Shown here piece after piece: positions 22,762-34,200 of a DNA stretch of 64,000 nt. The stretch is from Astropecten irregularis. Its lineage: Eukaryota > Echinodermata > Asteroidea > Paxillosida > Astropectinidae. Within the stretch, counting starts at the first letter, position 1. Each line of letters starts with the position of its first letter. The notes under the pieces were generated by a model that was given only the letters and a program-made list of their open reading frames with translations, did not search any database and was not told where the DNA came from. The position numbers and the translations under genes were made by a program. Where the stretch lies: assembly GCA_963971285.1 (NCBI GenBank), contig OZ020264.1, forward strand, positions 13,344,431 to 13,408,430, written 5' to 3'.

Positions 22762-23110
22762 TAAAGGTAGTATCATACTTTGGTTTTTGTCAAAGAAGTA
22801 CAGATGCATCGGCAAAAATATCAAGGAAGATACAGTCACAGTCATCTGTGAAAATTTCAGTCCCATACGGAGCCATCCTTTTGAGAAAATCATGAAAAAC
22901 GGCCACAGTATTTCTTAAGTCTTTTCTCTTTTTTTTTTATCTTTTAAAAGATCCAAAAGATTTTCGGTCGTTTTTTTACTAATTTCTGGATGAATACACA
23001 ATTTCAGGCGGATAATTCTAACGGTAGGTTTCTACTAGCACCATCTTCATACGCAAATCTGTGAACATTTCTGTTTGGTTTCTTACCAAAGTATGATATA
23101 CTACCTTTAG
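22762..23110. mobile_element. MITE, TAAAGGTAGTATCATACTTTGG family, copy 2
   Basis: Starts TAAAGGTAGTATCATACTTT and ends AAAGTATGATATACTACCTTTA. About 350 bp, with the shared interior GTCAAAGAAGTACAGAT, GAAAATTTCAGTCCCATACG and TCTTTTCTCTTTT. Confidence 0.8.
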
Positions 23111-26100
23111 TTAAATAATCACCATTTAACAATTGACCATACAAATTTGTTAAAAAAACAAAGATTATAAGCCACTTTGCTCTTTTCCAACTCATGCCAG
23201 TAATAGCAAAATTGCAATTGCGCATTTGTGTACATCTTTATGCAATTTTTAATTATTGATTACAGATAATGCATAGGCAAAAATAATAGCAGCAACAGCG
23301 CACTGTATAGGCCTGTTTGCTGATGTTCGCTAATGCCAATAATAGCAAAATTGCAATTGTGGATTGTGTGTCGTTTTGCCATTTTAAAACGTTGTACTGG
23401 TATTGTATTACCTTGAGCAGACAAAACAATTTCATCTGCCGTTTTGCATTTGTTCGGTTCATTAAGCATTTCTCATTGAAACTATCGTGTGTGGGAATGA
23501 AATTATTTTCATAAACGCTGCCACTACCTGGGAACGTGTTTATTGTAGAATGCTGCAGAAGCTGCATGCATACCGGCAGTGTATGAATGAAATTGAAATG
23601 ACTTTCCAGGTCATTTCATTCGTAAAAGCACAAGGCTTCATATATGTTATTGGTCTCACTTGAAAATAATGGAAAGTGTAGTGCACCGCGGACTAGAGTA
23701 GCCCCTTTGTATTATAATAATAGTCAATTTAAATCTAGGCCTATTTTTATTATAACACCAGTTGGAACTGTTTTGTACGGTAATTTACTTTGCTTTTATG
23801 TTTGTTGAAATAAAGTTCCACTTGAAAAGTCAAAAGTCTTTTCTTTTTCTTTTTCTTCTTTTTCTTTTTCTAGTTCTTCTTTTTCATTTCTTTTTATGCT
23901 TTCATTTTCCCGTTCTGTTCCGTTTTTTCTTTTCTTATCTATACATTCGTTTCATTATTTAACTGATTAAATAATGATTCCTAAATCCATTTTATTTATT
24001 CATTTATTCTTCACAATTTTGTCCACACATTATAAGGCTTGTAATACTGTGCCTAAAATGATTGTTATTTTGTTTATATTGTTTAAAATTTTCACTGTTT
24101 TCACAAAAAGTCGGCTATGGAATTGGAATTTCACACATGACTTGTATTGTATCTTTCCTGATATTTTTGCCCATGAATCCGCATTTCTTTGACAAAAACC
24201 AAAGTATGATATTACATTTAATGTAAAAATGCTCTTTCTCCGTCATGATACGGCACTATTGATAACACATGAAATAAACTAGATGATATGAGCTTTCCAA
24301 TTGATAGATTGAGAGCCTCTGGGCGCTATTCTCCTCGCTCTGAGTGAAACCTGAGACAATTCTGAGGATAAGAGGAGAAATTGACGAAAATAATACACAG
24401 TCATTGAATAACCTGCCATATGCTAACTCCTGCTACCCATCAGTCTGTGTACTGACTGATGACTGGCATATAAACTCTGATGGGTTATATGTTTTTATTA
24501 TTCCAAACAGTTCACAATAAACGCAGTCACACGTATAGAGAGACACGGAGATCAATAGCTTTTCAAAGTTGTCCTTATGGTACACCATGCTCAGCAAGAC
24601 CGTGATGAATGCCTGTAAGGTTAATATTACAGTGTGGTATGGTATAGTAGGCCACGTCACTGTAGTGATTGCCGCCATTGCTTGGCATTGATCATGCGTT
24701 AACGATCTTTATGTATGTTGTGCGCTGCACATGTCGCTTCTTGAATTATAAGTTGAACATTTTGATCACCTTAAGAACAAAAATGCGTCGTTATACACAG
24801 ATCATAGATCATACTGAAACGCGGCTGTGTTTCTATATTCCGTGATAAACTGCGTGAAATAGTTAAAGAGCAAATTGAACTTTATCTTCCATTATGAGCT
24901 GGCGCATTGTGTGAGATGCAGCGCGTTATTTCAATAAAAACAATTTTAAGACGATGCTAAATTAAGTCTGTTTTACTACAAAGAAAGAAATATAATTGCA
25001 GCATCGAGCAACCAGCTACATGGTTTTATGGCCTACATGAGACTAGACCAAACTGCTGGCATAATTTTGTATAATAATTCCCTGATATTGATAGTGTATA
25101 TAGGTCTACACGACACTTGTATAAACATCCTATTCATGTGGTTCAACGCTTCTTAATTGCAATTTGCCAGCATGGCTTGAAATGTACAATGGTTCCGCTT
25201 GATTCTTGGTTATATGCTTTCGTACACAAGTTTTTTTACTATAATTGATGATTATATCAAACAGATCGTACGGTATACTCTGATTATCTTGTATTACTAA
25301 AGGTCGCAGCTGGTGGCTAATATTTTGTTCTGGACATTGAGGCATGTATGGAAGGCTTCGTCACCTTATTCATTGTATAGCCTACCTTGTAGATATACAG
25401 GCATATCATTCAACGTGCGACGCTGGCATGGCACTCACAGAGCAAGACACAATTTATAAAGATGTCTACATTCCTGTAATCGATCCTTATCATTCTCATG
25501 ATGATGTTACCATAAGCCATTATTAAAGATACGCTGTGCGTGTCATTTGCCAATGCAGTTATAACTGAAAGAATCAGAAACTGGGAGAACGTGTTTGAAA
25601 TTACCCGGCTAGTATGAGCTAAGATTATACTTGCAAGGATATTTTGTCAAAGGAAACTTACAAGCAAAATAGTTTATAATAATTTTATAGATTGGAGTCA
25701 CATTGATTATCTTCTTCGTATAAACGACGTAAGTGAACGGCATTTGTTTGTATCATTCGTTGCAATATCTTATGAATGATGCTTCTTATCTTGAATGTGC
25801 TTTGTTCGTTCGATATTAATTTGCTTTTAGCGAGTAAGGTTATTCCTTCTATGAGATTCAGTTTGTGCTTATAGCAAACTGAAAGAAAATGCTTATAGTT
25901 AAAACATGACACATTGTTCTGTATTTCCACGTAAATTGAATTGTAAATATGTGTACGAGGTTTAAGTGAATGATCAAGGTTAAGACATTTGGATTCAAAT
26001 CGATTCATTTTATTTCATCTTTCACTTATAATAAAATGCGGCAATATCATGTCATATGAGAAAATGCATCACAAAACGGATTATTGAGTATGGCACAAGT

Positions 26101-26370
26101 TAAGGCCGCGTATAGCATGTTTCTGCCACTGAAACTTTTACAAATCATAATTAGAATTCTGATTAATAATATCATTTATATTTAATTACCATAGCAAATT
26201 CAAGTAAAACTATCAACGATGTAGAATTTGACATAATAGGCCTATGACTCAATGCTAATTTTCTAATGGGCCTAAAGATCAATTGCACTCGAACATGTTG
26301 GACGAAGAAATTCGGGAAATTTATACGTCTGAGTATTGTGCTACCATATCGTTTCCATACGCGTTTCACA
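23111..26370. other. Non-coding DNA, about 3.3 kb
   Basis: Contains a pyrimidine-rich CTTTTT-type simple repeat at about 23,835-23,935 and the right end of a decayed copy of the CATACTTTGG MITE near 24,190-24,225. A 107-codon minus-strand frame at 25,685-26,008 has no recognisable motif, neighbour exon or start context, and I do not call it. Confidence 0.4.
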
Positions 26371-26532
26371 TTCTGGTTGGCTTTTTAAAGTCTTATCCTG
26401 ACATCTGATTGGCTGTTACTGGTCTGATTCTGACTCCTGGTTGGCTTGAAGTTAAGGCATGATCCTGACTTCTCATTGGTTGTTGAGGTCTGATCCTGAC
26501 TCTGATTGGCTGTTTGCGGTGTGGCCCAGACT
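26371..26532. repeat. Five-unit tandem repeat, about 30-36 bp, one CCAAT/ATTGG-like box per unit
   Basis: Units start near 26,371, 26,403, 26,432, 26,470 and 26,501. Each has the core TCTGATTGGCTG or a variant (CTGGTTGGCT, CTCATTGGTTG) followed by TGATCCTGAC. Three of the five keep an intact ATTGG, the reverse of the NF-Y-bound CCAAT box. Confidence 0.7.
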
Positions 26533-27498
26533 TCCATTAACCTCCATTGAACATCATCCTTGCTGTCTAGACATGACGTAAGTGTAGTTGCATTTGTTAT
26601 GCCTACGGCATGGCGCGCAATTGCTGCTCGCATCATTACGAAGCTGACGAAACAAACCCAACGTGTGATCTGTCATTATACAAAATAGGTATTTGCTATT
26701 AAGATCAACTGCACTGGAAGGTCTCAGAAATTACTGAAAATACAACTGGAATGACTTTAAAAGAGGTTTGCACAGCCTCGTTGCTAGATTGTTGTCTTTT
26801 GGACCAAGTTAATGGGACAATTATGACACTGATGAGTTGTAAACTCAATGACATGTGGATAGATAATGAATACAGGCAAGTTGTAAACAGTATCATATCT
26901 CGACATGTAGGCAATGTTTTAGGTTGGGCCAAAGTAGCTCAAAATAATTCATCCAGTGAGGAAATAGACACCTTCTCAACGAGCTATCATGACAGGAAAC
27001 TTATACAGTAGAGCAGCATTGTATTATGACGTCATGATAAATTCATATTTCATTTCAGCAGTGAATGTCGCTCATTCCGTCGACCTATTGTTATAAGCCT
27101 GTTGTTAAGAAGACATTCTATCTTATCAAACCGGTTTATTATTGCAAATCCGTTTTGTGACGTAACCGAATATTTTGTGCTATTGGTACGTGCGCTGGCG
27201 ACAACTATCAAGGCACCTTTAGCCTCTCTTTCAATTCAGATGTCTGACGTCATACAAATATTGCATCAAAGAGCTTAAACGGTTACCAGGCGACAGCTTG
27301 GGAGATTTTGCTCTAGTAAGCATTGTGCAGTTCGTGAAGGTATTGAATTTATGTCTCAAAATGTCTGGCGTTGGGTAACATAATTCCTCTGTTGAAGCAC
27401 ACTGCACGATTCGATTATGCACATCTCTATGCACGCAACGGTTTATTGCAATGGGTATTTGCGTGGCATGTCCATGTCATGTATAGGCGTGCCTGTTA

Positions 27499-27868
27499 TT
27501 AAAGGTACAGTACAGTATTGGTAACATACCCAAACAGAAATGTTCACAGATTTACGTATATAACTTTCGATCATGGCATGAGGATGGTGCATGGCAGAAA
27601 CATACCGTTAAAATATTTCCCCCTGAAATGGTGTAGTTATCTAGAAATTAGTCAAACAAAGACCACTGAAACAGTTTTGATCTCGGGGTATAAGATCAAA
27701 ACCATTCTTTATGTTTTAACTAGTTAGGTTTTTGCTTTTAGTTTTTTCTCGTGACTCAGATCTCCGATTGAGCTCAAATTTACACAGGTTTATTACTTCA
27801 TGTACATGTTTGATCAGACAAAGTGTGAATACTTCTCTGTGACCTAAGCTTTATAATGTATTATACCC
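27499..27868. mobile_element. Foldback element, second subfamily with GATCTCGGGGTAAGATC core
   Basis: Begins TTAAAGGTACAGTACAGTAT, passes GAAACATACCGTTAAAATAT, the core TTTTGATCTCGGGG and TCGTGACTCAGATC, and ends near TGTATTATACCCT. The same element occurs inverted at 60,504-60,832, and its right half at 49,818-49,996. Confidence 0.65.
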
Positions 27869-29990
27869 TAACAATATACTTTTGTAAATTCAAAACACGA
27901 AATAACACTTAAACAAAAATTATCACCAAGACAAATAAATATCTAAAATGGCAAAAGGTGGAATTCTGTTCGACCCATTCAAGCTTAAATAATACCATAC
28001 TTAATGCTCTGCTTCTGAGTCCTGACCAAGGCAGTAAATGAGCATATTGATCGTTTTGTCAGAGAGCTTCAAAGGCTACAATTTGACTTCCAGATTAAAT
28101 ACCACACACATAAAATGATAATGTGGCAAGATTATCTTATTATGTATTTAACGGTAAAGTGATAATTTCATAATGGTACTTTAATTTACTCTTTTATATG
28201 TCATCGTGCAAAATTATGATCTTATTATGAACATATTACATCACAATTTTGTGTGTGCATGCTAATGCAACTGTTACATAATCGGTACTGTGCATTCAAG
28301 TTACCCTTATATTTCAGCTTGATTTGTGTAAGTTTGACTAATGAGATTAAAGTTTTGTTTAGTAATGTCGCTTTTGTTTTGGGGTCAGTTTCACCAGTGA
28401 TTTGATTGTTTTCCTATAAAACCCAGATTGACCCCCATCAGACAAATTTATTTCTTTAATATTAGGATACTTTTGTATTTTTGTTTATTAAATACGAAAT
28501 ATATGCTATAAGTTTGCGTTGTTTTCATACTTTTCTTAAATCTAGCTTCTACAAGCTAATTTTCAATTTTTCTATTAATAGTTCTGATTATGTAAATTAA
28601 TGTTTCGCAATCTATAGAGATCGGCGATAGCACAAAATGTGTACATATTGCGGCAGACTTCCAATATGGTTGTGGCATTAATGGCCCTTCACCAAGTTGT
28701 TATTTTCAGTCTGGAATTTGATGACATCGCATAAAACGAAATTTGATGTAAAAGCAAACATATGCATGTGCATGTGCAAAGCGAATTTACCAGCATTGAG
28801 ATTCGATATTATTTCCATTTGACTGTAATGCTTCGAGACCCGTATCATTACAGATCAATTTACACATTGTACATTATCACAGACTGCATTATATTCATCA
28901 GAAATTTAAACGGCATCAATACAATATGTTGAGGTACGTGATATAGACTAGCACAGAATGCATGCAGTGATGTATATTTTATTATGGGAGTGCACAAAGT
29001 AAATAATGACAATAGCAAAGTTCACTTCATAGGGGGGCACATGGTATAAAATACATAAATCATTTGACAAATTGCATAGTCATCCAAGAATGTATTGCAT
29101 TCATTTTTGATGGCTGAGACAATTGCATGCATGCTAATGTCAAGCTGGTATCATCGGAGTGTCTGGTGATGTGGCCTACTATAAATAACAGCACAGTTGC
29201 AGTAGCAACAACAGGACGACTTAAATGAGCAACAGCAACAGCAATATCAAAACAGCAACCATTATATCATCAACGGCAACAGCAGCAAACGGCCATCACA
29301 AATACGCGTACACAATGCAATCGATATGCCTTATGATTATTATTACATTGCCTTGAACACAATGATTGCCACTCGTGAATGTTTGTGAAATACTTTGCTT
29401 TATCATACAGTGGTTTGATCTAACAATGTTCATGCATGTTCGGCACAGCTTTCAATCTCGCCATAGTACGTGCGCTTAATATAATTCACCTGTTGACCTC
29501 ACTACAAAATTGCCCTTAGACTTCCTGCTGAATTCTATAGGCCGTAGAAACCTGTCGATACACCTCAAAGGTCCTGTTCTATATTTGTTATGCAGGAATT
29601 GCTAGTAAGGTTACGTTGACTATGATAATTATAATAGTACATATCCATGATAGAAATACCATTCGGCTTACATTATGCTTATTATTCATTACACACAGTC
29701 ATTTCATGTGGTAAAATGTTTACCATGGACAAAGTTAATTGGGAGAATTTTACAAAGAAGAAATATAGCACGATAGACTGGCATATAAATAACATTGTGA
29801 CGTGGTGATGGATTTTATGGGCATTCAGAATACAACCATGTACTGATGTGGCATCCATACTGTTATTATACCGTATAATATGCATGATACTGCAAAGTCG
29901 GACCGAACTTACCGATCCATAATATTAGGAACATAGATCGTTCAACATGTTTATGCCTCTAAACATAAATTAAAAATGGCCCAAATCAAT
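27869..29990. other. Non-coding DNA, about 2.1 kb
   Basis: No gene signal. A CAA/CAG-rich stretch at about 29,190-29,300 is low complexity. Confidence 0.4.
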
Positions 29991-29993
29991 CAG

Positions 29994-30340
29994 TTAAATG
30001 TAGTCTCATACTTTGGTTTTTATCAAAGAATGACAGATTCATGGGCAAAAATACCAAGACAGATAAAGTAACAGTCTTCTGTGAAAATTTGAGTCCCATA
30101 CCGTGCCCACTTTTTGAAACAGTGAAAAACAGCCACAGTATTTTTTTTAAGTCTTTTCTCTTTTATTTTTGATCTTTTAAAAGATTCGGTCGTTGTTTTA
30201 CTAGTTTCTGGATAAATACACCATTTCAGGCGGAAACATTTTAACGGTATGTTTCTACCACCACCATCCCATGTAAGTTATACGTAAATCTGTGAACATT
30301 TTTGTTTTGGTTTCTTATCAAAGTATGATACTACCTTTAA
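29994..30340. mobile_element. MITE, TAAAGGTAGTATCATACTTTGG family, copy 3
   Basis: Starts TTAAATGTAGTCTCATACTT and ends AAAGTATGATACTACCTTTA. The interior matches the copy at 22,762-23,110 nearly throughout. Confidence 0.8.
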
Positions 30341-31070
30341 AATCACTTTTACTTTCGCTCTGGTGATTTGATTTGGGAATTATTATGGTAGTTGAATTTC
30401 CGATGGTGAATAATAAAAGATATGAATTTAATGTCCTTGTAATTTGTCCGCCCAATTTTACCTATTTTCGAATGAGTGTTCGGTTTAGACAGATACAGAT
30501 GATTAGGTAAACAAGGCTTGGGCGTTGAACTCGTTTTTAAAATTAACATTTATTTTGGTGCTAAGCTGATGGCCAATAAAAGGATAACATTTACGCACAT
30601 CAAATGTTGTATTTACACAACCTTAACATGCATTTATAAATTATTTCCATTGTTATGATAATTCGCAAACTGAATAATAAGGACAGTGTTGATCCATTCA
30701 CGGTGTCTTGACGCTGAGGGCGCTGTTGTTTAAGACGAGACGAACCACTGAAAATGAAAAATAAGATCGAGATGAATTGGTAAAACTTCAATTCGATTTG
30801 TTTGTTTTCGCGGACGGACAATTTAGCCAAATAATTGTTTTCCATTGCCATTTCAAAGAAGGGAATACTGGACAGCTATCCATTCAATTGATTATTGATG
30901 TAACTCGTGAATAATATTAATTTGATTATTGCCCAAGTTAATTTTATTAATTAGGCCTAATTTGTTTCAGAATAGCAGTTTCAATGAATTCATTTAAAAA
31001 AGATAGAAAAATAGATATCTGCATTGATGCTTTAAATTCGCAAGAACCTGGTGAAATAAATACAATAATT
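30341..31070. other. Intergenic DNA upstream of PLEKHM2
   Basis: AT-rich, with no exon or repeat recognised. Confidence 0.4.
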
Positions 31071-31074
31071 AACA

Positions 31075-31295
31075 CTACCGCCCGCCCCCAACAAAACAAA
31101 ATCAGGCCCGAGACCACGCCCTCCCCTTTATTGCCCAACATGCAATATTCAAAATGGCCGCCACCTGTCACGAGCTTAGCCCACAAACTTGACTTGTCAT
31201 TTCACAAGTTTTCAGCCGTAAACTTGATGAAGGAAAAATTAAATACTGATTCTTTGTTATTTCTAGGAGTGACAATGTAAAGGTGTATTGCAGGG
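31075..31295 (+). promoter_or_regulatory. Probable PLEKHM2 promoter and 5' UTR
   Basis: Contains GC-box-like CCGCCCGCCCCC at 31,078-31,089 and a YY1-type AAAATGGCCGCC at 31,151-31,162, about 135 bp before the PLEKHM2 start codon. YY1 elements of this form commonly sit at or just after transcription starts of housekeeping genes, so I infer initiation near 31,130-31,200. A TTGCAG|G just before the ATG could alternatively be the acceptor of a separate 5' UTR exon. Confidence 0.5.
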
Positions 31296-34200
31296 ATGAG
31301 TTCCAGGCGAGGACATTTCAAGGATAGGATACTAGAGGGTGTCGCAAAAGCAATCAAAGAGGTGAGTCACTGAGTGTCCATCCAATCAATGCATAACTTA
31401 GACCATGCACAGTATTGTAGTACACTACATCATGCAATGGCAATGCATGTGCCTGGTAACGTGAAATGACACTGACTGTACATACATAAGCCTTATCGCA
31501 AATACCGCCTGGTTGATTTTGGACAATGGTGGAAAGGCACCATGGGAAGGAAAAAGGGGCATATTTTGTACCTTTCCCCTTCCCACAGTGCCTTTCGACT
31601 AGGCCCCCTATTGTCCAAAATCAACCAGGTGGTATTTGCGATAAGGCTTATGCTGCAAGTGTATGTGTAACTGTAAGGCCTACAGTGATTGTGGACAAGT
31701 GGGGCCTAAAAAGCAAAGGGAAGCAACTTACCACAGCACAGGCTGACAGAGACTTACCTAAATTATACTTTGGGTAACGGTGTTCAAGCAGGTCCGATAC
31801 CTGTAAAGGGTATAAACAACTTCATAGTTTCAACTGTTCCAAAATGATATTTTTTACTTTCAGCAAATGTTCCTGAGTCCTTAAATCGGCCAGATAGAAG
31901 AATTTTGTGCAACATTTCAGAGTAAAAATACAATTTTCTTACCTATGTTTGTTGCCATTTTCAAAACAGACAGACAAAACAGTTTTATTCCCTTTATAGG
32001 TATCGGACCTGCTTGTACACCGTTACCATACTTTCTTGGTTTCCTCTTCATAATTAGGATTTTAAGCAAGGTTAATTTTGTGGAAGAGGGGTAACGTTAG
32101 CCTGGCTAGGCATCATGATGTAGGGCTTTGATTTTAGAGGGAAAATGTGGGGTTAACACGGTAGGCCCTACTATAAAAAAAGGCGACATTTTACAGCCGC
32201 ACTGACAGCCGCAGATGATAATGTATTTCAAGTTCGCAACAAGGGCATAAGAAAATTGTAATTTTACACTGAAATGTTGCACAAATATCTTCAATCTAGG
32301 GAACATTTGCTGAAAGTCCAAATATCATATTGGAACAGTAGAATTAGAAGCTATTAAAAGTATTATTAAGTTGTTATTGTTTCCTTTATATTTATGGGCC
32401 CTACCAAGTAACACTTATTGTAATATCACAGTATCAATGTCGTTATTAACAAATGAGATACGTTTTGCTTTTGATTTTTAAAGGTTCATGGTTTTAGTTG
32501 TGGAGACGATGGTGACACGCAGACCATCACCAACGATGACCGTCCTCTGCAAAAACTTGTGGAGAGACTGGACCATGCTTTCCTCCATGGGTGAGTCAAA
32601 CTAACAGTCACAGCCACATGCAGTGAACAAATGTCATTGTGGCATTTTTGGAGATTAGTCCACTCTGGTTAGCTGGTACCCAGCTTCTATAGTAAACTAA
32701 CTCACCTTAATACGACTCTTTGTCTGTTCGGTCTGGGTACCAGTTAACCAGAGTGGACCAATCTCCGAGAATGCCGTCATTGAATTAGTTTACTACTGAG
32801 CATAATGGCAAGGATTCCTAACATTGGGAAAATAGTTCTGTGGAGTGTGGAGAGATCAAACCTAATATGTATGAATTTGGGCGATTCCAAAAAGTACGCC
32901 AACAAGAGTTTGCATCGCGTCGGCCAATAAATCACAAAGCACAGAATCTGTTGACCCTTTCCAGATGTGCATTGGGTCGTCAAATTGCATGATGAGACGG
33001 GAACGTGAGCCAGCAGTGTTGCAAATGATTAGCCAAGAAGGCTAATGCAGGAGTCATGGTGTCCTGACTTCGTTCTTTCAAGTCATGTAATTCATGTTGC
33101 ATTATATTCTCCAATTTTTTTCTCCTCGATAGACTGAAGAACGTAACCCGTGGTTACTGGGGTGTGGCCAAACTATTCGCCCATCGAGGAATCATCGATG
33201 AAATCACAAAGTTAGACCGACTCACCACAGACCTTGGGAGAAGTAAGTCAACAGTGAACATGAGACAAATTAGTTTTTGTATTCAACCATTTTGAGCAGT
33301 CGTTTATGATTAAGTTGTAATTGTGGATATTTTTGTCAGGTCGTGCGTGGCTCTACAAATGCCTGAATGATACGTCTCTGGAGAGTTATCTAAGATGCTT
33401 CCAAGAGAATCCAAATACGATGCGCAAGTATTACGTGGAGTAAGTATTCACAGATTAGGTGGATAAATTCCACAATTCATAACAAAAATCTGCTATTAAA
33501 CATTCTCTTTATCCGTTATGATGGTTGAGCATATGAGATAATTGCTAAGCATTTGCTACATTTTTATTTGTAACATTACTCAATGAAAACATGTTTCACT
33601 ATTTGCTGAAAACTCACAGTTAGTGTAGAATTTTCTGGTTGAAATTGAAAGAAGCAATTTGTTGCTTACAGTACCAGGTCTTGAAATGAGCCCAGATTAA
33701 ATGACTGGACTTTTTTCAATGACCAAACTGTGGGAACCGTATTTGAGTGACAAAGTTTAACTTGATAGCTAAACTTGCTTCGAGTTAGGAGGGCCCGATG
33801 TTTCGATCCTTGTAGGATCTTTCTCAAAGGCTAGAAAGATCTTGCTATGATTTGAATGTCAGGCCCTCCTTGCTCCAAGTATTTGATATATTTCAGGTCA
33901 TTATTTTGGCCAATGAGCAGTTTGCAGCAGTCTATTGGTTCTATCAATATTCAAACTTGGAAGATGTTTGGTTGAGTATAGACTGAGTCTACCATTTAGA
34001 ACATTTCAGCCTTACCCATTTTTTTCTATCATTTGTAGGACTGGAATCCTTCGAGATAAGCAGAGGATAATGCTGCTCCAAACTCTGGTCTCTGGCCTGG
34101 ATTTTGTGACCTTTGACCTTGAAATAGTAAGTACATAATTTTGCAGTTATCCAGGACCATGCAACACATCAGATTTGATGTTTGAGAGAATAAAGACTCG

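Noticed and set aside
25685-26008. 107-codon minus-strand frame
   Set aside because: Composition is protein-like but no family is recognised, AT-rich codons dominate and no neighbouring exon supports it.
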